A stretch of 64,000 nt of DNA, taken from assembly GCF_003025555.1 (NCBI RefSeq), contig NZ_PYMH01000020.1, forward strand, positions 1-64,000. The letters run 5' to 3'. The position numbers were made by a program, and so were the translations under genes. The notes below the pieces were generated by a model. It did no database searches, was not told the origin of the DNA, and saw only the letters and a list, made by a program, of their open reading frames with translations. The DNA comes from Photobacterium lutimaris (GTDB lineage: Bacteria; Pseudomonadota; Gammaproteobacteria; Enterobacterales; Vibrionaceae). Of the stretch, positions 1 through 8,563 are shown in pieces; within the stretch, counting starts at the first letter, position 1, and each line of letters begins with the position of its first letter.

Positions 1-386
1 ATACACTAATATATCAGACCAAATAGCCACTTGTATTAATGCTAATATAATACAGAAAGGTATTAATACAATTATTTGGTTTGAAGTTAGACCTTTCTTG
101 ACCAAGATTCCTCCCTAAGCATATAACATTTTATTTGTCGAAACCACTTCGACTATCCCTACTACCAAAAATCAACCAGTTAAATTTTTCTTGGTTTGTT
201 CTTGCTTATAGTGCGTAGTTAATTCGTATATCCCACCTCAACAATCAATAGTAACATACTGACAAACAACTGCTTTTCTATATGTTGTGACATTCGCTAC
301 AAATAACCGAACTCTGTTCTGCATAGCTTGGTGTCTGGTGAAAAACGTTCATAAAGTAATATACACATTTAGAAAACAGTATTTGT
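1..386. other. Left-edge region upstream of the integron integrase
   Basis: No convincing gene is seen here. In integrons the attI site and first cassette lie upstream of intI, so this is where they would be. An interrupted inverted repeat occupies 18-80: outer arms ACCAAAT (18-24) and ATTTGGT (74-80), inner 10-bp arms TTGTATTAAT (31-40) and ATTAATACAA (62-71). A GTTAGAC, which fits the GTTRRRY core consensus, lies at 86-92. In this orientation it would be an attC outer box rather than attI, and no matching partner box is visible, so no attachment site is called. A LexA box before intI is not evident; only a half site ACAG is seen at 376-379. Confidence 0.4.
18..80. repeat. Interrupted inverted repeat, possible folded site
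   Basis: Two nested perfect arm pairs of 7 and 10 bp are separated by unequal spacers (6 nt left, 2 nt right) around a 21-nt loop. Paired arms with an asymmetric bulge are the general form of folded attC sites, but the required terminal core boxes are not both present. There is no T-run, so it is not a typical terminator. Function unknown. Confidence 0.4.
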
Positions 387-1373
387 ATGAAAGATATCCC
401 ACAGCCACTATCAAGCATTAAAAGTCCTTTTTTGGCAGAGGTAACCACCTTCATTCGTACAAGGGGGCTATCCTATTCAACCGAGAAAGCCTACATCAGT
501 TGGATTAAACGGTTTATCCTATTCTCACGTTACCGACATCGTAATCAAATCAATGCAAGAGATATTCAACTATTCCTCGAACATTTGGTGACAACTAGAA
601 ATGTCTCACCAAACACCCAAAGGACAGCATTAAACGCACTTGTCTTTCTCTGCAGGGAAATGCTTAATCAAGATACTAGCTTGTTAAACTTCAAGCGCTC
701 AAAACGTTCTACAAAATTACCAGAAGTGTTCAGCCATGAAGAAGCCATGTCGATAATCCGACTGCTTCAATATCCATGCAGGCTTGTGGCCCAGTTAATG
801 TATGGCAGCGGGCTTCGTGTGAACGAAGCGCTTCGGCTCAGGATTAATGACATTAACTTTGATACCTTAAGTATTACTGTCAGAAATGGTAAAGGAAACA
901 AAGATAGAAAGACCCTACTGTCGCCGCACATTATTGCAGATCTTAAACATCAAATAGAATCAGTCACAGCCCTGTACAAACTGGATACCAAGAATGGTTA
1001 TGGTGAGGTGTATATGCCCTACGCCTTGCAACGTAAATATCCTAATCATGCTAAATCACTTGGCTGGCAGTATCTATTTCCAGCCAAAAATATCAGCAAA
1101 GATCCGCGCTCAAACAAATTGATGCGCCACCATTTAACCGACCGTAGTGTGCAACAGCAAGTAGCAACCGCAGTCAAGCAGGCCAAAATAGTAAAAAAAG
1201 CAAACTGCCACACTTTTAGGCATTCTTTCGCTACCCGTTTACTTGAGTCCGGTACAGACTTACGAAATATCCAGGAACTGCTTGGCCATAGCGATATAAA
1301 AACGACTCAAATTTACACCCATGTCGTAGGCACCCATTTCAGCGGCGTCAAAAGTCCTTTAGATCAGGTTTAA
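387..1373 (+). CDS. intI: Integron integrase (tyrosine recombinase, IntI family)
   Basis: Site-specific recombinase that inserts and excises gene cassettes at attI and attC. The 328 residues contain an N-terminal SAM-like core-binding domain (about 10-105) and a catalytic domain with the expected residues: R144 (SGLRVNEAL), a lysine in the GKGNKDR turn (169-172), H275 and R278 (HTFRH), H301 (LLGHSD) and nucleophile Y310 (IYTHV). The extra segment with ALQRKYPN at about 213-220, before the HHL block near 248, matches the insertion that separates IntI from XerC/XerD. Length is usual for the family and no frameshift is seen. The ATG at 387 has no good Shine-Dalgarno. The cassette array, if present, would lie left of the window. 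The 3' neighbour is sulA. Confidence 0.9.
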   Translation: MKDIPQPLSSIKSPFLAEVTTFIRTRGLSYSTEKAYISWIKRFILFSRYRHRNQINARDIQLFLEHLVTTRNVSPNTQRTALNALVFLCREMLNQDTSLLNFKRSKRSTKLPEVFSHEEAMSIIRLLQYPCRLVAQLMYGSGLRVNEALRLRINDINFDTLSITVRNGKGNKDRKTLLSPHIIADLKHQIESVTALYKLDTKNGYGEVYMPYALQRKYPNHAKSLGWQYLFPAKNISKDPRSNKLMRHHLTDRSVQQQVATAVKQAKIVKKANCHTFRHSFATRLLESGTDLRNIQELLGHSDIKTTQIYTHVVGTHFSGVKSPLDQV

Positions 1374-1799
1374 CGGTATGCTACCGCCTAAGATACTTAA
1401 ATCCCCACGCCTACAATTTTAATTATCAGTGTCTAAATAAGAATACATTCAATCAGTTTTACACAAAAGTCTAATGCAAGCATCTGTGAGATAGCCTGTA
1501 TATATGATGAAACAATACTGTATACACAGTGGTTTTCTAGTTTATACAGTAGTTCTCCATAACTTACCCAGCTCAAAACCATTTAAAACCAAAAAAACAC
1601 CAATATGTACTCATAAAGAGTACAACATTCAAATTCCTTTATATTCATGCATTTAAAATCTTAACTTGTATAGTTTCGTATCCTTTTTGCTCATAAAACC
1701 TCAAGCAACTGTTAAAAAACACTTGCAACAGCATCTAATTAAAACTACTGTATAGACATACAGCATGTATAAATAAACACTGTTTGAGGATGATGGATT
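1374..1799. promoter_or_regulatory. intI-sulA spacer with SOS-like palindromes
   Basis: No gene is supported in this AT-rich 426-bp gap. It ends with the sulA promoter and LexA box. Further upstream, around 1495-1560, there are several CTGT/ACAG half sites, including a compact palindrome ACTGTATACACAGT near 1526-1539. Its CTGT-N4-ACAG spacing is too short for a canonical LexA box. They may be decayed or accessory sites. Confidence 0.4.
1748..1763 (+). promoter_or_regulatory. LexA (SOS) box of sulA
   Basis: CTGTATAGACATACAG matches the gammaproteobacterial LexA consensus CTGT-N8-ACAG exactly in both half sites. It ends 36 bp before the sulA start and lies next to a TATAAA-like -10 element near 1769, a position suited to repression. 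Confidence 0.9.
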
Positions 1800-2273
1800 A
1801 TGGCTGCTTACTTTGAACACCAAAACACAGTTTCTGCTTCTCAGGTCTACAAAGCGACGTTTGGCGCGCATACTGAGGGCACCCCTTCTCCTCATACCGT
1901 GAATTGTCCGATTGAGGTTTCATTCAATGATGAAAGCCAAGCCCAATTGGCCTACTTCCTACGTATCCTCAAACAAGCTAGCCAACAGAACCGCTGGATC
2001 ATGTTTATTGGTCAGAGTGCTCTGGTTGATAAGAATTTATTGAAAAGTGCTGGCATCGATTTAAACAAGGTCTTGGTATTGAACAATAAAAAAAGCAAAT
2101 CAGACCAAGAACTGATGGAAAAAGCACTTCGCAGTGGGAACTGCAGTGCTGTCATTGCAACAGGTGACATTCAACACTTTGCCAGCTATGCCATCCGCGA
2201 AGCGTCAGATGCAGGTGCTAGCTTTGCATTTGTCATCAACCGTGATAATAAATCGCAGATCACTTACCACTGA
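1800..2273 (+). CDS. sulA: Cell division inhibitor SulA
   Basis: SOS-induced protein that blocks division by binding FtsZ. The 157 residues show the SulA core: an aromatic RWIMFIGQ strand, the LLKSAGIDLNKVLVL segment, then a KALRSGNCSAVI stretch equivalent to the ALRTGNYSVVIGW region of E. coli SulA. The chain ends in YH, as in E. coli, where the C-terminus is a Lon degradation signal. The start at 1800 has GAGGA about 9 nt upstream; an earlier ATG at 1793 is out of frame. The LexA box just upstream supports the call. A terminator follows at 2338-2366. N-terminal conservation with enterobacterial SulA is low, which is normal for this family. Confidence 0.85.
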   Translation: MAAYFEHQNTVSASQVYKATFGAHTEGTPSPHTVNCPIEVSFNDESQAQLAYFLRILKQASQQNRWIMFIGQSALVDKNLLKSAGIDLNKVLVLNNKKSKSDQELMEKALRSGNCSAVIATGDIQHFASYAIREASDAGASFAFVINRDNKSQITYH

Positions 2274-2337
2274 ATACCCTCATGTTTGACAACATTGAGC
2301 TCAATATCTAATACGTAATTCTTTCCTATACTTACAA

Positions 2338-2366
2338 AGCCATCAGCAATGCAGATGGCTTTTTTG
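2338..2366 (+). terminator. Rho-independent terminator after sulA
   Basis: Stem AGCCATC (2338-2344) pairs with GATGGCT (2354-2360) around a 9-nt loop and is followed by a T-run. Confidence 0.75.
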
Positions 2367-2404
2367 ATCCAGTACAATGAATGGTGTAATTAACTGTTAT
2401 TTAC

Positions 2405-2418
2405 GTGACGCGCATCAC
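2405..2418 (+). promoter_or_regulatory. Candidate CRP site upstream of the antiporter
   Basis: GTGACGCGCATCAC has perfect GTGA-N6-TCAC symmetry, the core of a cAMP-CRP site. It lies about 80 bp before the antiporter start, with an AT-rich -10-like stretch near 2430-2440. Inference from sequence only. Confidence 0.5.
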
Positions 2419-2499
2419 TTCTGCCGTGCAAATATATAAAAATCCATCATAATGCACCTGAAAATTATAAAAATTCAGTCGTTATAACCGGATGTATAA

Positions 2500-3906
2500 A
2501 TGGAAAAGAAACTGGGATTAGGATCGCTAACTGCCTTGGTCATCGGCTCAATGATAGGCGCGGGTGTCTTCAGCCTTCCTCAGAATATGGCTGCTGTTGC
2601 CAGTCCCGCAGCAGTAATAATAGGTTGGACAATCACAGGTATAGGAATGATTTTCCTCGCCTTGGCCTTCCAGCACCTTTCGCAGCTGAAGCCTGAAATC
2701 GAAAGCGGTGTTTTTGGCTACGCTCAAGCAGGCTTTGGTGATTTCGTCGGTTTTTGCTCGGCTTGGGGTTACTGGCTCAGCGCTATGCTGGCTAATGTCT
2801 CCTACTTGGTGATCGTGTTCAGTACGCTAGGCATGCTGTTCGATACCCCGGATATGATGCTATTTGGTGCGGGAAATACTTGGCTCTCACTCATCGGCTC
2901 TTCTGTATTATTGTGGCTTGTACATGCGCTAGTATTGCGTGGTGTTCAAACCGCAGCCTTGATCAACATGGTCACTACCTGTGCCAAGCTGGTCCCGTTA
3001 TTCCTGTTTATATTCTCCGCCCTCATTGCATTCCATTGGGATACCTTTGTGTTTGATTTCACTGGGCTGCACTTTGGTGAACAACACGACCTGCTATCCC
3101 AAGTAAAAGGTACCATGCTCATCACGGTATGGGTGTTTATTGGTATTGAAGGCGCTGTGGTTGTTTCAAACCGCGCTAAGAATCGTAAGGATATCGGTCG
3201 TGCAACAATTCTAGGATTGCTAACGGCATTAACTATCTATGTGTTTGTGACTTTGCTTTCAATGGGTGTCGTCAGCACGGAGCAATTAGCCACTTTCCAG
3301 AACCCTTCCATGGCTAAGGTGCTTACAGAAATCCTTGGACCATGGGGCAAATATATCATTGGCGTTGGTCTTCTTGTGTCAGTCTGCGGTGCATTCCTTA
3401 GCTGGACCGTCCTTGCCTCTGAGGCACCATATTTGGGGGCTAGGGATAAGATGTTCCCTATCAGCTTTGCCAAACAGAACGAAGCTGGCAGTCCGGTTAA
3501 CTCGTTACTCCTGACAAATAGCTGTATTCAGGTCAGCCTTATCTTTGTCATGTTTGCCGGAAGTACCTATGATACTCTGCTCGCTATTGCATCAGAGATG
3601 ATCCTTGTCCCCTACTTCTTAGTTGGTGCATATACGCTGAAGTTAGCAATCGAGCGAAAAGACCGTGGTTCTTTGTTCATCGTCGGTTTGTGTGCAAGTC
3701 TATATGGGTTATGGCTACTTTATGCCTCTGGGCTTAACTACCTTCTACTCTCTGCACTGCTGTATCTACCAGGGCTCTATTTCTACATTAAAGCCAAACG
3801 TGAGCAGAAAACCCGCCCGTTTGTCGGAAAGGAAATGACAGCAGCCAGCATACTAACTGTCGCAGCTTGCTTAGCCGTTGGCATGTTGTGGAAAGGTATG
3901 ATTTAG
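2500..3906 (+). CDS. arcD: APA-family basic amino acid antiporter (arginine/ornithine type)
   Basis: Inner-membrane transporter of the amino acid-polyamine-organocation superfamily, probably exchanging arginine for ornithine or a similar basic pair. The N-terminus (MEKKLGLGSLTALVIGSMIGAG) carries the APA helix-1 GSMIGAGVF motif typical of ArcD/YdgI-type antiporters. About 12 hydrophobic helices are visible over 468 residues, including the VFIGIEGAVVVSNRAKNR loop diagnostic of this subgroup. No arginine deiminase genes are adjacent, so substrate is inferred from family only. A CRP-like site lies upstream and a strong bidirectional terminator follows directly. It could instead be a lysine or polyamine exchanger. 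Confidence 0.75.
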   Translation: MEKKLGLGSLTALVIGSMIGAGVFSLPQNMAAVASPAAVIIGWTITGIGMIFLALAFQHLSQLKPEIESGVFGYAQAGFGDFVGFCSAWGYWLSAMLANVSYLVIVFSTLGMLFDTPDMMLFGAGNTWLSLIGSSVLLWLVHALVLRGVQTAALINMVTTCAKLVPLFLFIFSALIAFHWDTFVFDFTGLHFGEQHDLLSQVKGTMLITVWVFIGIEGAVVVSNRAKNRKDIGRATILGLLTALTIYVFVTLLSMGVVSTEQLATFQNPSMAKVLTEILGPWGKYIIGVGLLVSVCGAFLSWTVLASEAPYLGARDKMFPISFAKQNEAGSPVNSLLLTNSCIQVSLIFVMFAGSTYDTLLAIASEMILVPYFLVGAYTLKLAIERKDRGSLFIVGLCASLYGLWLLYASGLNYLLLSALLYLPGLYFYIKAKREQKTRPFVGKEMTAASILTVAACLAVGMLWKGMI

Positions 3907-3910
3907 AAAT

Positions 3911-3946
3911 AATAAAGCCAGCGTGATAAACGCTGGCTTTATTTTA
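3911..3946. terminator. Bidirectional terminator between convergent genes
   Basis: A perfect 13-bp stem (3911-3923 with 3931-3943), GC-rich in the middle, has A-rich and T-rich flanks and a 7-nt loop. It can stop transcription from the antiporter (+) and from the small gene at 3964 (-). Confidence 0.85.
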
Positions 3947-3963
3947 TCTGAACAAACAAGCTA

Positions 3964-4362
3964 TTAGAGCATATGTGCTCTAAGCACTTCCCCTTCATCG
4001 TCTAACTTAATCATCTTGCATGCAGCTTTGTTTTCAATCTCGACCAATTGAAACTCTTCCAACGCATAAGGCAGCTTGATCATAAGCTCGTCAATATGTT
4101 CTGCGCGTGCAAGCCGTAACAAACGAATCAGGTTGTTCGTATCACTGATATTGGTTGATAGCACTTTTAGTGCCTGCAACTGCAACTTCTCTGAGTCTGT
4201 CATTCCGTGCGGCATTGAAGAAGTCCATGTGATCTCAAATGCTGGAATCAGCGCCTTTAGCGCATCGACAAGTGTCACTCTTTGTTTGCATGATGCTGAT
4301 AAAAATGTTGTGTAATCAAAAACAACATTATCTAGATTTGAGAATTCAACTGATGTTTCCAT
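3964..4362 (-). CDS. Hypothetical protein (about 132 aa)
   Basis: I do not recognise this protein. It has no signal peptide or membrane segment. The sequence is acidic and leucine-rich, probably helical, with a NNLIRLLRLARAEHIDELMIKLPYALEEF stretch near the middle. The frame opens with two in-frame ATGs at 4368 and 4362. The AAAGG ribosome site abuts the first ATG but sits 6 nt from the second, so I chose 4362. It is a single gene ending at the shared terminator, convergent with the antiporter. Base composition resembles the neighbours. Coding is likely; function unknown. Confidence 0.7.
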   Translation of the reverse strand: METSVEFSNLDNVVFDYTTFLSASCKQRVTLVDALKALIPAFEITWTSSMPHGMTDSEKLQLQALKVLSTNISDTNNLIRLLRLARAEHIDELMIKLPYALEEFQLVEIENKAACKMIKLDDEGEVLRAHML

Positions 4363-4735
4363 ATTCATCCTTTTAGAAACATAACCACTGTTGTTAATAA
4401 CTCATTTGCACCTGGCTAAATAAATATTTCGTTAGCTAATAACTACTATACGACTAACTTAAGTTTGAGCTATGTCTAATTTCTGAAAATATGGTGTTGA
4501 TCTGCTTTTTACAAGCAAAAAATCAAAGTGGAAATATCCACAAAACATATGATTAACATCAATAAAACCTTACGCACATAGTGATCACTCTCTTGAAAAA
4601 TAAATTTTTTTCAGACCTGTGTAATTGATAACCTTAATTAGTCATGCCAACAATAACCCGCAACACAATTGCAACATACAAAGCAAAAAACCGACAGCTC
4701 GTGTCGGTTTTCCATTCTGATATATAATAACGGTT
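4363..4735. other. Intergenic region, glgC terminator only
   Basis: About 370 bp of AT-rich sequence between the promoter side of the small gene at 3964 and the end of glgC. I see no gene here apart from the glgC terminator at 4687-4711. Confidence 0.6.
4687..4711 (-). terminator. Terminator after glgC
   Basis: Stem AAAACCGACA (4687-4696) pairs with TGTCGGTTTT (4702-4711) around a 5-nt loop. Read on the minus strand it lies 25 bp beyond the glgC stop and ends in a T-run. Confidence 0.8.
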
Positions 4736-5953
4736 TTAAAATTGATAATCAGAAGGAATAACTACCACTCCATTAGGTGAAATGACAAAACGCTCTGCAT
4801 CTTGCTTGGGGTTCACGCCAATCTCAATGCCCGCAGGAATAGCAACATCCTTATCAATAATACAATTTTCTATATGAGCACCTTCACCGATCACGACACT
4901 TTCAAAAACAATGCTATTGATCACCACGGCAGCATTCTCAATTTTCACCTTGGGGAACAATACCGAGTTCTGTGCCGATCCTCCTTTGATAGCGACTCCA
5001 TTGGAAATTATAGAGTTAATGAAGATACCTTCATTCCCTACCGGTGAAGAAACCGTTCTTGCTGGTGGCAATTGCTGTTCATAAGTCCGTATTGGCCATT
5101 CTTTCTGGTAAAGATCCATCGGTGGGTAATAGGACAGCAAATCCATGTTGGCTTGATAGAACGAATCAATAGTACCGACATCTCGCCAGTATGCATCTTG
5201 GCTTACCCTACCCGCTGAACCACCAAATTGATAAGCATATACACGCTCACCGTCAATCAGGCCGGGGATAATATCTTTACCAAAATCATGACTACTCGAT
5301 GGGCAAACAGCATCTTTCTCTAACGCCTCTTCCAATGCCTTTATCGAAAAAATGTATATTCCCATCGAGGCCAAGCAGGTATCCGGATTATTTGGCAGTG
5401 TCTGGGGATCTTCTGGCTTCTCTGTGAAAGAATAGATACGTTGATATTCATCAATGGACATCACGCCAAAGGCATTGGCTTCTGACTTTGGTACTTCCAT
5501 ACAGGCAACGGTTAAATCAGCTTCGCTTTCAACGTGCTGTTTTAGCATCGGCTCGTAATCCATGCGGTATACATGATCACCAGAAAGAACAACAACGTAT
5601 TTTGCATCACTGCGGGTGAGTAAGTAGAGGTTTTGATAAATGGCATCTGCCGTACCCTGATACCAACTATCACCCGTGCGCATTTGTGGAGGAACGGCTG
5701 TAATATACTCACCGAGTTCAGGATTAAAAATAGACCAACCGTCCCGTAAGTGCTTCTGCAGTGAGTGGGATTTGTATTGCGTTAACACCAATACGCGACG
5801 TAAACCTGAATGCAGGCAGTTAGTGAGTGTGAAATCAATAATCCTGTATTTACCGCCAAAAGGTACAGCGGGCTTAGCTCTGTGGTCGGTTAATGGTGAC
5901 AATCTCGAGCCTACTCCACCGGCCAAAATAACGGTAATTGCTTCCTTTTTCAT
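4736..5953 (-). CDS. glgC: Glucose-1-phosphate adenylyltransferase
   Basis: Makes ADP-glucose from ATP and glucose-1-phosphate, the committed step of bacterial glycogen synthesis, in the cytoplasm. The 405 residues begin with the nucleotidyltransferase signature ILAGGVGSRLSPLT, then RAKPAVPFGGKYRIIDF, and contain WYQGTADAIYQNL and LSGDHVYRMDY, all expected of GlgC. The C-terminal third is a left-handed beta-helix with hexapeptide-like repeats. It stands alone here, without glgA, glgB or glgX. Vibrionaceae often carry two glgC copies, one of them detached from the main glg cluster; this may be the detached copy (inference). Confidence 0.93.
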   Translation of the reverse strand: MKKEAITVILAGGVGSRLSPLTDHRAKPAVPFGGKYRIIDFTLTNCLHSGLRRVLVLTQYKSHSLQKHLRDGWSIFNPELGEYITAVPPQMRTGDSWYQGTADAIYQNLYLLTRSDAKYVVVLSGDHVYRMDYEPMLKQHVESEADLTVACMEVPKSEANAFGVMSIDEYQRIYSFTEKPEDPQTLPNNPDTCLASMGIYIFSIKALEEALEKDAVCPSSSHDFGKDIIPGLIDGERVYAYQFGGSAGRVSQDAYWRDVGTIDSFYQANMDLLSYYPPMDLYQKEWPIRTYEQQLPPARTVSSPVGNEGIFINSIISNGVAIKGGSAQNSVLFPKVKIENAAVVINSIVFESVVIGEGAHIENCIIDKDVAIPAGIEIGVNPKQDAERFVISPNGVVVIPSDYQF

Positions 5954-6113
5954 CCTATTCCCCTAGCGCACATTATGTATAACAGAAAACAGAGCAATAT
6001 TTACGCCACAAAGAATAATTATTAAGTCTTTGATAATTTACAGTTTAATAATAGGGTAATATAAATCTCAGCGAGACCGCACCAATATAGTGAAGCGGTA
6101 TAATGCATTGCAC

Positions 6114-6153
6114 AATAAAAGCCCTTTTTGATGTTTGACCGCACCAAAAGGGC
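6114..6153 (-). terminator. Terminator after phnX
   Basis: On the minus strand GCCCTTTT (6146-6153) pairs with AAAAGGGC (6121-6128) and is followed by a T-rich stretch (6114-6120). It lies about 100 bp past the phnX stop, closing the phnW-pbfA-phnX operon. Confidence 0.7.
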
Positions 6154-6250
6154 AATATTTACCTAGGGTTCCTCAAACACTTTCAAGGATCGTTGCCATT
6201 ATTCTTTCAAGACTATTTTTATCGTGAGACACAATATCTGATTACTACGC

Positions 6251-7063
6251 TTATGGATGCTCCCCTGCCGCTAAGCGACGCTCGATATCAGCAACGACTT
6301 TTGGCAACTCGGCAATGGTATCAATGTTGTAATGTGCACCAGAATGGGTAAAAGCGTCGATCGCTTTTGCCCGTGCAGATGCTAGTGTGACTTCATCCGC
6401 TTGCTCGAATTCAGCCTGAGTTAGGCCAGCTTCGTTCCCGGACAACAACAGTGCAACAGTCCACATGCCTGCGTTGAGACCTTCTGTAATCCCTGGTACA
6501 GAATCATCCACTTTGATACATGCTTTTACATCCGATACCGCAAGCTCAATCATATTCTGCAGCAACATATAAGGTGCAGGGCGACCACCAGCACGCAAAT
6601 CATCAGTAGCAACAGCGCAATCTGGACTGTAGCCTTTTTTCTTCGCCGCTGGGATCAGTTCGTCGAGTACGACCCGTGGATAACCAGTACATGAACCAAT
6701 CTTGATCCCTTCTTCTCGCAGACCATCAATGACGTCTTTTGCGCCAGGGATCAAATCTGCATGATCAGCGACTTTGGCTATTTGCAACGGCATAAAGGTT
6801 TGGTAGATCTTATCAATATCTTCTATTTGCATTGGTTGACCGAACTTTTGCTGCCAGCGCTTGCTGACTTCAGGTAATTCACCAACACATTTAATGTGGT
6901 CCCACTTACCCAGGCCCATAGGTACACGCGCTTCGGTCAGTGAAATATCAAAGTCATATTCACGGCGGAATGCTTCGACAAATATGGTTGTCGGGGCGAA
7001 TGAGCCAAAATCCACTACGGTGCCTGCCCAATCAAAGATTACAGCCTGAACTTGTTTTGTCAT
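6251..7063 (-). CDS. phnX: Phosphonoacetaldehyde hydrolase (phosphonatase)
   Basis: HAD-superfamily enzyme that splits phosphonoacetaldehyde into acetaldehyde and phosphate, the C-P bond cleavage step of AEP breakdown. Visible features over 270 residues are the nucleophile motif FDWAGTVVD with D11, the cap-domain Schiff-base lysine K53 in MGLGKWDHI, GSCTGYPR, and the acidic loop KVDDSVPGI. It is the last gene of the minus-strand operon, 96 nt after pbfA, and a terminator follows. It acts on the product delivered by both PhnW and PbfA. Confidence 0.95.
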   Translation of the reverse strand: MTKQVQAVIFDWAGTVVDFGSFAPTTIFVEAFRREYDFDISLTEARVPMGLGKWDHIKCVGELPEVSKRWQQKFGQPMQIEDIDKIYQTFMPLQIAKVADHADLIPGAKDVIDGLREEGIKIGSCTGYPRVVLDELIPAAKKKGYSPDCAVATDDLRAGGRPAPYMLLQNMIELAVSDVKACIKVDDSVPGITEGLNAGMWTVALLLSGNEAGLTQAEFEQADEVTLASARAKAIDAFTHSGAHYNIDTIAELPKVVADIERRLAAGEHP

Positions 7064-7159
7064 TTTATCTTCCTTCTAAAACTCGTTTTTACTGGCAGAA
7101 AGTCGCATTGCCAGCGTCGTATCAATCAGATGTTCAAATAGATCATCATTGTTCGCTAA

Positions 7160-8557
7160 CTATTGGCCTTGAACTTCACTAATAGCCTGTTCGACTATAT
7201 CCATAGCACGCACAAGGTCATCACGTTCAATGATTAATGGCGGGCTTAACTGCAATACGTTACCCTGTGACACTTTGAAACTCATACCTAATTCAAGACA
7301 TCGATACATCACTTGCTCAGATTCTTTTAGTGCTCGTTCTTTGTTGTCACGCGATGTGACAAGCTCGATGCCCCAAAGTAAACCAACACCACGCACATCC
7401 CCAATAAGCGGATAGTTCAGCTTCATCCCTTCAAGCCGATCATACATATAAGCTTCATCGCTCTTTACTTTGGCCAGTATGTTTTGCTGCTCAATCACTT
7501 CGATAGTCGCTAAGGCTGCCGCGCAACCTATCGGGGATTTTTCGTGGGTATAGTGGCCCAACGAAACATGCGATGCCGTGTTGTACTTCTCTTTGGTGAT
7601 CATTGCAGCGATTGGCACTACGCCACCACCTAACCCTTTGCCGATACAAAGAATGTCTGGCTCAATGCCAAACTCTTGGTAGGTAAACCAGTTACCACTT
7701 CTTCCCATACCATTGGGAATATCGTCGATGATCAACATAACGTTGTGCTTATCACAGATCTTACGAATGCGTTGCCAGTACGCTTTGCTTGGTACCTGCA
7801 CATCGGTATTTCGAATACCTTCTGCAATGAAAGCCCCTATCCCGCCCTCTTTCTCGATCACATATTCAAGGTAGTCGGCATAATGAACATCGCTCCCGTC
7901 TTTGGCCGGGAATGCACCACGGTAACTGACGGCAGGAGGAATTCGTTCTACACCCGCCATCAATGGTCCCATGCCTTCACGAAAACACGCTTCTCCACCA
8001 ACAGAAATGGCATCAAGCGAAGCACCATGGAACGAATCCCACAATGACACCACTTTGTAATTGCCAGTCACATACCGGGCAAGTTTCAGAGCCATACCGA
8101 TCACCGAAGTTCCACCCGGAGCAAACAGTACGCGGTTTAAATCACCACCGGCAATCTCAGTGAGTTTCTTCGCACAATCAATCGCTGTCTGATTAGTAAA
8201 ACGACGAGGAGAAAACGGTAACTCTGCCAACTGTTGTTGGATTCTGGCCACAACGTGAGGATGGCCATAGCCCAGCTGGTGAACATTGTTGCCATGGAAA
8301 TCCATGTATTTCTTGCCAGCAGCATCTTCGATATAAATACCTTCGGCACCTACTAATGCGTCTAGGCACGGTGTCGACATTGCTTGATGTAGAAAAACCT
8401 TACTGTCTTCTTCCAGCATTTTCTGCGTTGTTTGGTCTGCAATACTGTTAGTCCATGCAGTACGTGCAGGGGTAATGTTGGTATCACCTTCACTGCGCAG
8501 CGACTGATCGGTAAGCGACGTTTTATTTTGTTCAGAAGCCGTTGTCTTAGTCATCAT
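7160..8557 (-). CDS. pbfA: PbfA-type (R)-1-hydroxy-2-aminoethylphosphonate ammonia-lyase
   Basis: Fold-type I PLP enzyme of the class III aminotransferase family. Members encoded between phnW and phnX in vibrios convert (R)-1-hydroxy-2-aminoethylphosphonate to phosphonoacetaldehyde and ammonia, so that hydroxylated AEP also feeds PhnX. The 465 residues show the PLP-binding lysine K307 in CIGKGLGGG. They also show IIDDIPNGMGRSG in place of the DEVQTGFGRTG usual in true class III transaminases, a departure that fits a lyase. The start lies 6 nt after phnW, so the two are translationally close. An ordinary aminotransferase cannot be excluded from sequence alone, but context strongly favours PbfA. 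Confidence 0.82.
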   Translation of the reverse strand: MMTKTTASEQNKTSLTDQSLRSEGDTNITPARTAWTNSIADQTTQKMLEEDSKVFLHQAMSTPCLDALVGAEGIYIEDAAGKKYMDFHGNNVHQLGYGHPHVVARIQQQLAELPFSPRRFTNQTAIDCAKKLTEIAGGDLNRVLFAPGGTSVIGMALKLARYVTGNYKVVSLWDSFHGASLDAISVGGEACFREGMGPLMAGVERIPPAVSYRGAFPAKDGSDVHYADYLEYVIEKEGGIGAFIAEGIRNTDVQVPSKAYWQRIRKICDKHNVMLIIDDIPNGMGRSGNWFTYQEFGIEPDILCIGKGLGGGVVPIAAMITKEKYNTASHVSLGHYTHEKSPIGCAAALATIEVIEQQNILAKVKSDEAYMYDRLEGMKLNYPLIGDVRGVGLLWGIELVTSRDNKERALKESEQVMYRCLELGMSFKVSQGNVLQLSPPLIIERDDLVRAMDIVEQAISEVQGQ

Positions 8558-8563
8558 CTTTCC

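Noticed and set aside
86..92. GTTAGAC as the attI core site
   Set aside because: It is oriented the wrong way for attI of this integrase and has no matching inverse core box within the window.
1701..1895. 64-residue minus-strand frame
   Set aside because: It crosses the sulA promoter, LexA box and start codon and has no plausible protein character.
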